From contig JALLLT010000059.1 of the NCBI GenBank assembly GCA_025266875.1, positions 144,099 through 208,098 of the forward strand: a stretch of 64,000 nt of DNA, in the 5' to 3' direction. Positions within the stretch are counted from its first letter, which is position 1, and the number at the start of each line of letters is the position of its first letter. The notes below the pieces were generated by a model. The model worked only from the letters and a program-made list of their open reading frames with translations, was not told the DNA's origin and searched no databases. Origin of the DNA: Fennellomyces sp. T-0311. Lineage: Eukaryota; Mucoromycota; Mucoromycetes; Mucorales; Lichtheimiaceae. The translations under genes were made by a program, and so were the position numbers. Below are positions 1-12,778 of the stretch, piece after piece.

Positions 1-67
1 TCGTACCCGACTCGTCATGCCGAGTATCGAGTCGGATACGAGTATTCGGGTATATTGGAGAAGCCTA
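1..67 (+). repeat. right end of a non-autonomous hAT-type element
   Basis: These 67 bases match the last 67 bases of the complete element at 39,877-40,626 with only a few differences, including the terminal GGAGAAGCCTA. The element starts outside the window. It abuts a pogo-type transposase remnant at 68, so it probably inserted into that older element; the other junction is not visible. Confidence 0.7.
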
Positions 68-504
68 AATTCAGTTTCTGGAACGTCAAGCTGCCGAGCA
101 AAATCTCTGCCAGCAGACTTGATAACATGCCAGTTAATTGGTGTTCTGTCAAAGAATCTTTGTTCTATCCACATTGCAAGGGCACTCTCTACCAGCTATA
201 TATGCAGCATTGTAAGTAATAAAGCTAAGTATTTCTTTTTTATTAGGGCGCGTACTGGAAATTTTGCTCGCGATTTCTGCCAAGTATTGCTGGTTACTCC
301 CGCTTGGTCGTCAATCCTTCTTCTTTTAATCCAACGGCCAACAGCAGTTCTATCAGGAACGTTCTGGATCTTCTTCTCGTTCTGGGCCCAATTGATAAGA
401 TCATGGATCTTAATCGGTCTGTTGGCTCGTTCTCTTTCAAAAAAGTATGAAATGATGGCTTCTTTATGATTTTCCTCGATTCTAGGCTTTTCTTTTGGTG
501 GCAT
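68..504 (-). pseudogene. pogo/Tigger-type transposase, N-terminal fragment
   Basis: The minus strand from an ATG at 504 encodes a basic helix-turn-helix region of CENP-B/pogo type (start MPPKEKPRIEENHKEAI). A 60 nt intron fits at 196-255 (GT-AG, phase 0), after which the frame continues through LVESALAMWIEQRFF to SAGRDFARQLDVPETE. The same DFARQLDVPETE block occurs in the fragment at 17,588-17,940, which carries the next part of the protein. The coding frame is cut at 67/68 by a hAT-type element, so the DDE domain is missing. Such proteins bind transposon ends and catalyse cut-and-paste transposition; this copy cannot. Confidence 0.6.
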
Positions 505-756
505 ATTTAATAAAAAGAATAAGAGAAAGAGCAACGCTTGCTAAGATATTTGAGCTTATATAATATCATCTATTTTGCGCTATACTACATACTATTGGCT
601 GACACTAACTAATGGATATTATATTTTCCTTCGTGTAACAACCTCACTTTTTGCACACCCCCACTTTTTGCACATAATTTGGATGTAAACCCGCATGTGC
701 AAAAAGCGGGGTTCCACTGTAACTATAACTTTTTTTCGCGATAGATGGCGTGCTAC

Positions 757-2120
757 TTACTGATAATCCTCGGCAATATCAAGATTCAGCAAATCGGCTG
801 GCGGCTGAGGATCATGATGTACGATCGCTCTTGCCAATTGGGCGCTTGCTCGTTTAGCTTCCATGCGATTGAGGCGGGGCTCCAATGCCGCTTGCCATAG
901 AATGGCAATGTGTTGTTGTAATCCTCTCAGGTGCTCCTTGAAATCTATCATTGAGTTAGTAACGTGTTCATTAATGATATAATAGAACCTACTTTGAATG
1001 GCTTGCCTGGCAAAATTGCCCGCCATTGTTGCTTCCAATGTCCCATCGTTAACTGTGTCAGGCACATAGTAAGCTGTAAAAGTTGGAATTTAGCTAATAT
1101 ATCCTCCCACTCGCACTCACATCTCACCTTCGTTAGCTTCCTGATCAATTCTGCAAGTTTGGAAAACAGCGAATGTTCCCATCAAATCATTATCCTATAT
1201 CACTAAAAAGATCAGTACCCCTATAATTCCAGGTGATCAACAGGACTTACCGTAGCAAGGAATGCCGGGATATTTTCCGCTTGGGGGTGCAATCCAACAA
1301 GCTTGTACACCCATGTCCACCACGTTTGGTTGAAGATAGGCGGTATTACCGCGAAATTACCCTCGAGGTACCGCCGCATATGGAGATTGACCAAGTTAAA
1401 GGCATCTTGGCGCCTGGTCGCGTTAACTTCCGCTATTAACCTGATCTCTGTCTATTTTGCTTTATCAGAGTAAGCTTTCGATTGTCTTTACCAACCCACC
1501 TGCATGAATCCGTATTCCGGTTGTGTCAGTGCCTTCAACGAGCAATTCCGAGTAACATTGCGAGTTTGGTCAGGAAAGCCATTAAAGATGGGCTGTGGGA
1601 TGTTGGCCATTGGGTTTTTTGAGAAAAGAGGATCAACCAACAGAACCTTCACTTATGCATGGGTTTTTTACTTCTGAGTTTTCCGAGCTGATCCTGCAGC
1701 CTTTACTGGCACTGATGAATCGGAACATCAATCTCTGGCGACGTATCGTACGTCATCCTACCTGCTGTAGAATCCAGCTTCCAGCCAAAGAAGCGGCTCC
1801 TCTCGTTGACTGTTTCGGGTGCTTTTGTTTTTAATTTGACGTACCCGCCATGAACTACACAATTGTCGAGGCACAACTCTTCATCTCTTTCATGCACCGG
1901 ATACCAGAGACGCATGTATGGCCGTGCTTGTACGAGCTCTACTTCCTGGCATCCTGACCCTTTCTTTGGGCATATCATCTACACCTATTTTATGCCCACT
2001 TTCGCATCAATGGGTTGGACCGCTACAGACCTCGTGCTTATCGTTACATCACATCTTACCTGACCGGTTCGACGCACCACTTTGTGCTCTTGACGACCTT
2101 GGACGAGATACAGCTGCCCA
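757..2120 (-). CDS. unidentified intron-rich gene, 5' end unresolved
   Basis: Eight exon blocks on the minus strand join in one open frame through seven GT-AG introns: exons about 2060-2120, 1762-1978, 1500-1651, 1251-1445, 1128-1194, 993-1073 and 757-944 are clear in phase, with introns of 48-110 nt (the block at 1500-1651 has the longest upstream intron). All internal phases agree, which is hard to get by chance. The product has about 280 visible residues, with motifs such as PPIFNQTWWTWVYKLVG and YYVPDTVNDGTLEATMAGNF and a charged C-terminus ending AEDYQ. I recognise no family. The first exon boundary near 2,120 is a guess. The last codons (CAG then TAAGT) also look like a donor site, so the 3' end could extend. 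It may be a host gene or a lineage-specific transposon gene. Confidence 0.45.
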
Positions 2121-3660
2121 CTTCATCTTCACCTGCCATCCTGGAACCTAAGACGTTTATTATTGTCACCACAGATACAACTTATTGCTGGCAGTATGGC
2201 GTGCGCATTTTATTTGTATTTCTTCTACTTATTCCGTTTTGTACGACTAGAGGTAACGAAAAAACCTCTTTCAACATCAGCCACATTGATCCGCCTCCTT
2301 CCATCATAACAAAAAAAAGAACAATCAGAAGCAAAAAAGATCGTACTGACAAAGTAGTATTTTTTCCTCTCTCTTCTTGTATGTAATAGCTTTGCTTCGC
2401 CTGTTTATCTTTCGTTCAGTCGTCCCAACTCACAGTTAATTAATTTTTCAGAGGCCATCAATAAATCCAGCTGGTTTGTCAGCGAATATTTAAACAAAAG
2501 AGATCACAAAGAGATCACCGAGGTACAATTGACTGCGACCACCAACTAGTACTGCATGCTGATACCGCGTGTAAGCTTATCAACGCGAACTACTTTCCAG
2601 TACCCTTGGCTAAAGTATCAATATGATTACAAGCAGGCCGGGGAGAGTTCCGCATAGGACTGAAAGTAGGTATGTTTCGCATCACATTATTTTCAATGGG
2701 TTTTTGAACAACTAACCATGGTCAAATAGCATTGATATGCTTATGTAGAAGACAAGGGTGGCAACAACGCTGGGGCATATCGATCTGAATATGACGAGCA
2801 TGAAGATACAAATGTTAATTCAGACAACACAAGTGATGTGACAGCTATGGAGGTAGTGTATGATACGTACATTGAGGGTAATGGAACAGGAATGGGTATG
2901 GTTTGAGAGCAAACGGCACAACGTTACTGGAGAGAACATAGGCAAATTACGCAAGTAGTGTCAGTGAAAGCGAAACAATGGCCGTGGTCACAGAAGAGAT
3001 GATCGGTATCGACAAGTTGGTTTTGCAAGCGCATTGAGTGAGACTATTACGGTAAGGATGACTTGTATATAGCCTCGAGTCTGCAAGTTCTGTCTTTATA
3101 TGCTGATCAGCAGGTAAGTCTCACTTCACTTGACATTGACATTCTTAAGCTATTAGTCTTTTAGTATCATGTTGGTATATGCTCTAATAAAAGTCAGCGT
3201 TATGCTTTTTGATATGCAAAACGATATCATAATATTATTAGTAAAGTACACATTACATATACATGAAAACTTGTTCAAACTTCATTGAAACTAGTCTAAA
3301 CTTTTTCAATCTAGCCCTTGTTATTCACTTAATAAAAAACCAGATTCAACAAGATCGGTTTTCCCACAGTGTAATAAATTCAGACATACCTATCAATGTC
3401 TAAATTCTTCGTGCGTAGGGATTTTTGTTGTATCCCTTTAATCCCATTTCTGTATTGCAGATAGGACAACGCAGCCTTTTCCCCTCGTCTAACAATAACC
3501 TTGGATTCTATAGGAAAACTCGAGGATATTAGAGTAGAGTAGGGTCTATGTCTTCCTGGTTTCGAAGGGCAAAGAAAGGTGCAGGCGGTTCAACCCAGAA
3601 GGATCCACGGCAATATTCGCCCGGCATTCCGTATTTGCTCGTGCCATCTTTAAACCGTTC
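2121..3660. other. stretch with no supported gene
   Basis: AT-rich sequence. Open frames here are short and show no recognisable motif or convincing splice chain. Upstream exons of the 757-2,120 gene may lie in the first few hundred bases, but I could not find a start. Confidence 0.4.
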
Positions 3661-4103
3661 TTACAAGTCAGAAAAGTACTCTTTCAGAGCCGCACTTTCT
3701 GCCTCGACCAAATCTCCATCAGATCCAGTTGGTTCGTCAACATGAAACGTAGGATCATCATCAACTGTTGTTGTTTCATCTGCGTTCGATCGTGTATCCC
3801 CTTCTACCTCACGCATAAGAACTTCCAAAGTGATACGGTCATTCTCAGGTGAAGCGTCCGCAGAAGTACAATGTCTCTGTAATGCTATGCGTCAAAAATA
3901 AAACTTTTAATTGCGATTTCGGCTGTATACCTCGCCACTAATCTTATCGGATATGCTTCTACTGGCGGAGTTTTGCCTGTTGGAAGGATGAGTGGCTTCG
4001 GTGCTGTTAATGATTGACTCTCCTTTCTTCAACTGGCACTGCTGATGGTAATTGTCCAGTAGTACAACGGCGAATGGTTGCTTGGTTTTTTGTAATTTTT
4101 GGG
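3661..4103 (-). CDS. 3' exons of an unidentified acidic protein
   Basis: Two exons on the minus strand fit together: about 3931-4103 and 3661-3876, joined by a 54 nt GT-AG intron (3877-3930) in phase 0. The upstream block reads KQPFAVVLLDNYHQQCQLKK; the last exon is acidic and ends SAALKEYFSDL before TAA. No family is recognised. The 5' exons, if any, must lie before the RPS14 3' end at 4,575, and none was convincing. The splice fit and the long open last exon are the only support. Confidence 0.35.
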
Positions 4104-4574
4104 CTTATTAATGCTTCCTTTAGTTCTTCTCATGATGAGGATAAAGTTTAGATAATATCACAAACATCCTGAAAAGATTTTCGGTTACACTAATATGCGT
4201 TAACTATGGAATTCATTGGGCAGATCTCACCGTTTCCTTTGATCTTATAGGATCTTCTTCTCCGCGTTAAGTCTTAAGGTCATTGGCGTGGCGTCTCTAC
4301 TGCCCCCCAGGAGCTTCAACCCAGCCATTAATTGTGCTAAATTATTTGATAATAAGATCGCTCATATTATATTTGGCCAAAGGGCATCCATGCTGTGGAG
4401 AGAGATTGAAAAGAAAATATTGTCATAGGTGCGACTTAATCGAGAGTGAAACAGGTCGATTGATTCGATGCAAGAACTAACGGCGGTGCCGACAGTTCCA
4501 AAATGGTCGAAGTATTACGCTCCCAATATGATAATGAATACATTTATTGAAAGTAGACAGTGATAACCAACCGT

Positions 4575-5379
<805 letters not shown>

Positions 5380-5608
5380 ATTAGCGGATGAGAAAGAGGA
5401 GGAGCAGTGAGACGAATTTCCACGACAAGTAAATGCCTTCTATAAGCCACACAACCTACATTACCTAGCGGTGTTCAAAAATCAAATAAGACCGGAGGTT
5501 GATTCCGTGCTTCCGATACTGATGGAGGTTGTCACGTAGTTACAGAGTATCTTTATTTACTTTTCATTATTTGAATGTCTCGTATAATACAAATTCTAAT
5601 ATCTATTT

Positions 5609-8608
5609 CTAAGCCTTCTTATCCAAAAAATCATAAAACGCCTTTTGTGGAATTTCCACATTTCCTATAGAAGGACATTTAGTTCAACGGCTCTGCCAAC
5701 GTCATTTATGGTTGCCTGGTTACCTATCATTTTCATTCTCTTCTTGCCCTCCTTCTGCTTCTGCAGAAGTTTCATCTTTCGAGACACATCACCACCATAC
5801 TATAGAAAAGATTTAGTATCAACAAAGGACTGTCCTGCCATATCTCGCTTGGTGAACTCACGCATTTCGCTGTGACATTTTTTCGGAGCGCAGGTATTCT
5901 ACAAAAAGAATTGGGTTGAGAATAAGTTCGGTTGTTGATTTTCTTTTGCTCCTTACGTTTCACGGGCGACAATTTTACCACCGAGAGCTGTCTGGATAAC
6001 AATCTCAAACAGTTGCTTTTGAATTACATCCTTGAGTCGTTTAACCCAATCTCGCCCGACCATCTCGACCTGCGACCGATGAAGAATCACAGATAATGCG
6101 TCCACTGGCTTGTGATTGAGAAGGACGGACATCTATTCAAAATAAAATAGGTGAGTTGCGCACTGTAGATGATTACCATACAACTTTACTTTGACAAGGT
6201 CGCTTTCTTCATATCCTGCTTCTTCATAGTCAAACGTCGCGTATCCCGATGATCTGCTTTTGAGTTCATCGTAAAAGTCCGTGACAACTTCGGCTAGCGG
6301 CAAAATGTATTTCATCATGACTCTGTTTTCGTCAACAAAAACGTAATCCCGTTGCTCTCCACGTCGGCTCTAATGTATTACTTGGTTAGTGAATAGATTG
6401 CGACTCTCAAAATAATCGATGCGTACACCGCAGAGCTCAATCATCTTCCCCATATATTCCTAACGATGAAGAAATCAATCAAGGTGAACCAAGGAGCAGT
6501 ACTTTCGCATAGTATTACCTCCGGGAAAATCATCGTTGCTAATACCATGGGCTCTTCCAACCGGGCGACTTTTAAAGCACGTTCGTCCGAATCTGGGAAA
6601 TCAGAAGGATTACGGACTATCTTGGTACTTTTATCTTTATAGACGACTGGGTAGGTCATAGTTAGTTGTGTGGTCTGTATGCATCAATCGCCTCAACGCA
6701 CCTCGATATGGTACTGTCGGTTGAGTGACGATAATATTTGCCTCATATTCCTGTCCCAGTAAACAGTGAGAAAAGCTATGCTTCGTAGTCATTCTCTACA
6801 GACGCTCACATTTTCCAATCGTTGTCGAAATACATCCATGTGCAATGTTCCCAAAAAGCCAAGACGCCATCCTTGACCTAGAGCATGACTGTACACTATA
6901 ATTTAAATGACTGTCATCACAACACTTGTTGTCATACAAACCTTGTTTCTTTGTGAACAGAAACACTTGCATCATTCAGCGTAAGCTTGGTAATAGATTC
7001 ATCCAGTCGGCGAAAGTCGTTTGTGTCGACTGGGAATATACCAGCAAAAACCATGGATTGCGCAGGTTGAAAACCAGGAAGTTCCTCAACTTTTTGTCCA
7101 ACGTGATAAAAGGTATCACCGACACTAGCCTCAGAAGCGGTCTTCATTCCGCATACAATATATCCTACTTGGCCAGCATGCCTAAAATTCACATATGTTA
7201 GTTTATTGGTATTGTTGACCTTGTTGGAAGGGGGTGTGCTTACAGATAACCAGTTGAAACTTGCTCTGGATGCATAATGCCAACCTAGCATTCCGTTAGT
7301 GATTATAATTTTTTTGTTTGTCTCCACAAAAAGAAAACTTACTTCGGATACCTCGTATTTGCTTAACGAATGTGCGGACGTAATCTTATCCCCTTTTGGA
7401 AATGAAATAATTAGGGCCATGGAAAAACAGAGCTTTGTAAACCGTACCTTTTTTTATTTTCCCATCAACTACACCCAGCATACACACGACACCTACGTAC
7501 TGATCATACCACGAGTCGAACAAAAGAGCTCGGAAGGGTTTGTCTTTGGATCCAGTAGGTCTAACAACCATCTGTATTAGTAAAACATTTCGTGTAAAAC
7601 GGATTAGCTTACGCAGGTATATTTTCGATGACGTTGGGTAGGACCGAGTCAATGTTTACCCCAGTTTTGGCCGAAATCTGTGCTACCATTAAGTTGCGTC
7701 GTACTAATTGGATCTAAAACTTACCTTGAGAATTGAAGAGGTATCAAGTTCGAATGCACTTTGGATTTGCTTGATTGTTTTTTCACAATCTGCCCCAGGC
7801 AAATCCACCTTGTTCAGCACAGGGATAATATGGAGACCTTCCCCAAACGCGAGGTAAAAATTTGCCACCGTTTGGGCTTGAATTCCTTGAGCAGCATCGA
7901 CCAGTAGTAGCGTGCCTTGACACGCTGCCAGGGAACGAGATACTTCATAGCTGAAATCCACGTGCCCCTGTTTGGATGTAGAGCTCCAATATCAGCACAC
8001 ATAGCATGTATCATGTTGTACTCACCATACCGGTGTGTCAATAAGATTGAGCAAATACTCCTTTCCATTGAACTTGTAAAACATGGATACAGTCTAACAA
8101 ATACAAGGATAAGCTCAAGCGAGATCGAGTTTTGCGGTTGAAAAATACCTGTGCTTTCACAGTAATGCCGCGTTCGCGTTCAACTTTCAGTTTGTCGAGA
8201 ACTTGCTTATTTGATCCAGTGGATGAAATCGTATTTGTTAGTTCGAGCAACCTAACCAAATCGAAACGTTTATTTACTACACTCGTAGTGAATCTAACGT
8301 TACCTATCAGCCAGCGTGCTCTTGCCGTGATCTTCATTGTTGACAATTATTATTATTATTATTACAAGATTATCTGTGCTATACAGCGATCTGGTACCAA
8401 CCAATGTGTGCTATAATGCTAAAGTTGCGAATATTCTCGGCTGGAAAAGCTTCCATATCAATATTTCTCGAAGGATCGGCCGCTTTCAGTTTCTGTGAAA
8501 ATCATTTTATTGACACATTGACCATGGTAGCTGGCATAAATTGTATACCTCGGTTGTCGTTCGTTTCGAGTACCATCGGCTTATGCCAGTAGTTACTGGT
8601 AGCCTCAT
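5609..8608 (-). CDS. GUF1: mitochondrial translation factor GUF1 (EF4/LepA)
   Basis: GTPase of the LepA/EF4 family, associated with mitochondrial ribosomes and fidelity or stress recovery of translation. Twenty exons with 19 introns of 47-70 nt give 636 residues, a normal length. G motifs are present: AHIDHGKST (P-loop), [10 protein letters not shown] (switch I), DTPGHVDF, NKVDLP and SAKTG. The LepA-specific part follows ([55 protein letters not shown]). The last intron (5665-5723) must be removed to give the typical end [16 protein letters not shown]. The chosen start at 8608 gives an N-terminus with Arg, Ser and Thr ([16 protein letters not shown]), suited to mitochondrial import. It is divergent from HSP78 with 158 bp between the start codons. 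Confidence 0.95.
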
Positions 8609-8766
8609 GGGAGCATGACAGCATCGAGCTGAGACAGCGATGCGTGTCAAAAATACCATGGCAGCTGGCAACAATTAAGACAGGACCGTGACGGCGGACG
8701 TCACTTTCATAATGCTCACCTTTCACTGTCAGCTCGTTTTTTCTCGTAGTTTCTTCCGCTTTCATA
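8609..8766. promoter_or_regulatory. shared divergent promoter gap between GUF1 and HSP78
   Basis: The two start codons are 158 bp apart and point away from each other, so both promoters and both 5' UTRs must lie here or reach into the neighbouring gene. A GC-rich patch holding a CRE-like GGACGTCAC occurs near 8,694-8,703. A pyrimidine tract with spaced TTC units (TTCTCGTAGTTTCTTCC) lies just upstream of HSP78 and could be a weak gap-type heat-shock element. Both sites are motif readings only. Confidence 0.55.
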
Positions 8767-11700
8767 ATGTTGCGATTCCACCGAACCATTCCAGTGAGTG
8801 CACCAAGCTACAGAGGAGTAGCTAGATATAGCACGAGCCTTGTTCGTAGACATGGAACGAAGAGCGGTTCTTTGCCTTCCCCAAACATGCGTGCAGCGGC
8901 AGTTCTAGCAATAGCTAGCCGCGCAACCATACTTCGCGCAGTCTCTGTGTACACAGTGAAGCGTTTTTATAATGGTACGCACTGAGGCTTATTGAGTATG
9001 AAAAATTTGTATCAAGGATCTGATGGAACTCATATTTCGTTTTAAGGCGGTGGAGGAATGCCAGGCGGAGGATTTCGTTTAAATCCGAACCAGCAAGAAG
9101 AAGAGCAGAAAGCGTTGGAGCAATATGTACTGCACGGATATTAAGCCGCCTTCTCTAACTAACCAAGCGGTTTATGTTAGGGTATCGATCTTACAGAAAT
9201 GGCGGAGAAGGGGAAGCTCGGTATGTTAATGCAAGGTTATTGTCGGACTTGTTTGACTCATCCAACCACTCTCGTAGATCCCGTTATCGGCAGAGACGAA
9301 GAGATCCGACGAACAATTGAAGGTAAATTCTATCGAATGGTTCACTCTTAGTAACTTGAAGCTAATATACGTCACACTTAGTGTAAGTATTTGGCAAAGC
9401 ATTATGCTAGCTAGGACTGAACACCTATCTCACAGGTTGGCTCGTCGTACGAAAAACAACCCTGTTCTAATCGGTGAAGCTGGGTAAATAGTCGATGAAT
9501 TTGAATTGTTATGCAAAGGCACTAAACAGATTTTGGTAGTGTTGGAAAGACTGCTATTGCTGAAGTAATTACAGAAGCCATGGTTCCCTAGAATTCTGGG
9601 TATCATTAACTGATCGTATTGCACAACAACAGGGACTTGCGCAGCGAATTGTGGCGAACGAAGTACCGGAGTCAATACAAGGAAGGCGCGTTGTCGCTCT
9701 GGACCTGGGTGTAAGTAGTGCTGTATCTATGATAGGTCATTTCAATACTTAGGAATGATTGCGACTGTAGAGTTTGATAGCAGGCGCGAAATTCCGGTAA
9801 GCTAATCCCTTAAAAAGGCTACTTTTGCTAATATGTTGACAATAATAGTGGCGAGTTTGAAGACCGTCTGAAGGGTGTTTTGAAAGAAGTCACTGAAGCC
9901 GAAGGCAAGATCATTCTTTTCATCGATGAAATACACAACCTTCTTGGACTTGGCAAGTCAGAAGGCGCAATGGATGCTGGTAATCTCCTAAAGGTATACA
10001 TAGGTAGCCTTTCCTTTCAGAACTTCACTGACTATCTAATGATTCAATGCAGCCTGCTCTTGCTCGAGGTCAGCTTCGTTGTGTTGGCGCGACGACTATT
10101 GATGAGTATCGCAAGGTAAATATATCTCGATGAGTTTTATCCGATAAGGTTTTAACTTGACATGGGTTGAAGTACATCATGGCAGACCCCGCTTTGGCAC
10201 GACGTTTCCAATCAGTTATGGTAAGTTCTAATAGGCGGTACTATTTTAAAACAGTGGCTGACCCGTAAATTCAGGTTGAAGAACCATCAGTAAGTCAATG
10301 GTTATTAGTGTTTGATGATACATTAATACCTTTTTCATCTCAAAGGTTCAAGATACGATTTCAATTCTGGTATGTGAATATGCCATAAATGATATTAACG
10401 TATTTGCTCATAAAACCAATAGCGAGGTTTAAGGGAACGATATGAAGTGCATCACGGTGTGCGCATTGCGGTAAGTTCCTGTTTGGAGGAGGCGTTACAA
10501 ATGATCTAATACATTACATCCAGGATTCTGCACTTGTTTCTGCTGCTATTCACGCGCATCGATATATCTCGGATAGGTATGTCTGGCTGCAACGATCTCG
10601 GTCCTGATTTGGCTCCATTAATAAACTGTGATAGATTCCTCCCGGATAAAGCAATCGATCTTGTCGATGAGGCTTGCTCAAAGTTGAGATTACAGCAAGA
10701 GAGCAAACCTGAAGCTCTTGAAAAGCTCGATCGTCAGATTATGACTATGCAGATTGAGCTCGAATCTCTGCGGAAAGAATCAGATACGCTTTCTGTGGAG
10801 AGACGGGAAAAGCTGCAATCGGAATTGGACGAAAAGCAGAAAGAGAGTGAACGGCTTTCAGGTGTCTGGAACGAAGAAAGGTTAGCCCAATATATGCTTT
10901 GATATACAGCTCTATTTTATATATTACATCCACTAGACATAAACTGGATGAAATTAAACGAACAAAGGAGGAGCTGGAGCAAGCTCGTGTTGACTTGGAA
11001 TCAGGTAAGTGCTTCGCATAATAATAGACACTGAGCTCCATTATATAACACGATGTTTCTTATAGCCCAAAGAAGTGGTAACTTCCAACGAGCATCCGAG
11101 CTGCAGTATGGATTGATTCCCAACCTCCAGAAGAAGCTTCCAAAGGATACTACAGAAGAAGAAAATCCAGACTCTTTGATTCATGAGCGTGTTACATCTG
11201 ATGATATTGCACGCGTTGTAGCTCGCATGACCGGTATCCCAGTTCGCGTAAGTTTATAAGTCATGTTGTTATCCTCAGTGCCCTAACCTTCGCTTCAGAA
11301 TTTGATGCGCGGGGAACGTGAGAAGTTGCTCCACATGGAAGACGTCCTGCGTGAACGTGTTGTTGGTCAGGATGAAGCTATAACAGTAAGCAAGTCATGT
11401 GCTATGACACTTCTAGAAGCAGCTGATTTACGAAACTATCTTTCCTAAAGGCTGTATCGGAGGCGGTCAGGTAAGCGCTGGCTTGAAAAGTGTAAGTTTC
11501 ATTACTGAAGCCGCCCTCTTAAGATTGAGTCGTGCAGGTCTCCAGAATCCTTCCAGACCCATCGCGTCATTCATGTTCCTGGGTCCTACTGGTGTAGGAA
11601 AGGTACTTTATGTCTGGTATTTTGCTACAATTCGGATATTCACTCTCGGCGTGGTTAGACCGAACTTTGCAAGACAATTGCCCAATTTTTGTTTGACACT

Positions 11701-12778
11701 GAAAATGCCATTGTCCGTGTCGACATGAGCGAATATATGTAAACTTACGAGCACCATGTCTATTGCTGTTGGCATGTAACTAACTACCTATTTTAGGGAG
11801 AAGTTTGCTGTGAGTCGCTTGATTGGCTCTCCCCCCGGCTATGTTGGTCACGAAGAAGATGGTGAATTAACCGAGGCAATTCGACGAAAACCGTATGCAG
11901 TAGTTTTGCTTGATGAAATGGAAAAGGCCCATCGTGACGGTGCGTTTTTCAATAGTAATCCGAATAGCAAAGTACTAATGTTGCACCTATATTAGTTTCC
12001 AATCTCCTTCTTCAAGTATTGGATGATGGTGTGCTCACTGATAGTAAGTTATTTCTACTAAGGGTAGCTGATACGGTTGCTAAAGTAGGCGTCTTTTAGG
12101 CAAGGGGAGGAAAATTGATTTCAAGAATACTATCATTATCATGACTTCCAATCTCGGTGCTGAAGCTCTCGTTTCTGATACACGTGAAGAAGGTGTTGTC
12201 AGTGCTCGAGCTAAGCAGAGCGTTATGGATGCCCTTCGACACGCTTTTGCACCTGAATTCCTCAATCGTGTTGATGAAATGGTAACTAATTTCCATAATC
12301 CACATATACCATTTTACTTCATACTTATTATTTACCACAGGTCGTCTTCAACCGTCTATCTCGAACAGCTCTTCGCGACATAGTTGATGTGCGCTTGCAT
12401 GAAGTGGAAGAGCGTGTACGTGACCGACGGATCACAATCGATGTCGATATGAAAGCACGGGATTGGCTTGGTGAACGGGGATATGATCCATCGTATGGTG
12501 CGCGACCACTTAATCGCCTTATCATGAAACAAATCTTGAATCCGTTGGCGCGTTTGTTGATTGACGGGGGTGTAAGAACTGGAGAGTCGGCCAAGATTAG
12601 AGTCGCAACGCTGCCATCTGGTGAAACTACTCTCGAAGTACAACGAAACCATGTTCCTGGTGAACCTGCTAATGAGCAACAAGAAGAGCAAATGGCGCCA
12701 GTTGGCGACGAAGAAGAAGTACAGCGAGATGAATATGAGCAGAAAAAGGAAGATGGCAAGGATAAAAAGCCAGAGTAG
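8767..12778 (+). CDS. HSP78: mitochondrial ClpB-type disaggregase HSP78
   Basis: AAA+ hexameric unfoldase of the mitochondrial matrix that works with Hsp70 to rescue aggregated proteins. Twenty-seven exons (26 introns, 51-72 nt) sum to exactly 2,520 coding nt, 839 residues. The N-terminus ([10 protein letters not shown]...) looks like a presequence and leads through a Gly-rich linker straight into NBD1, so the ClpB N-domain is absent, as in fungal Hsp78. Visible motifs: [15 protein letters not shown], Walker A1 GEAGVGKT, Walker B1 ILFIDEIH, a coiled-coil M-domain in the exon at 10635-10880 and after it, GIPVR, Walker A2 [24 protein letters not shown], Walker B2 [22 protein letters not shown] and GARPLNRLI. 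The tail is rich in Glu and Lys. The frame requires a 1-nt exon at 9382. Very small exons also occur at 10275-10289 (15 nt) and 10346-10369 (24 nt). Confidence 0.94.
9382..9382 (+). other. candidate 1-nt microexon of HSP78
   Basis: Exon 4 ends at 9322 in phase 1 (GAA G). The next recognisable exon starts at 9436 and needs two more bases to keep [16 protein letters not shown] in frame, but only one (G at 9436) is available after the CAG acceptor. Between them lies CACTTAG, then T at 9382, then GTAAGTAT, a strong acceptor and donor flanking one base. Splicing it in makes codon GTG (Val). The two introns would be 59 and 53 nt, normal for this gene. Every alternative I tried meets a stop at once. 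Confidence 0.72.

Noticed and set aside
1233..1439. Plus-strand open frame of 68 codons
   Set aside because: It lies antisense to a better supported minus-strand exon (1251-1445) whose splice phases fit its neighbours.
6370..6460. Apparent frameshift in GUF1 after IELC
   Set aside because: Using the GTACGC donor two bases downstream of the first GT gives ELCGSRRGEQ in frame.
9478..9545. A second 1-nt exon or frameshift at the Walker A region of HSP78
   Set aside because: An ordinary acceptor at TTTTGGTAG (exon from 9540) restores GEAGVGKT with a 56 nt intron.
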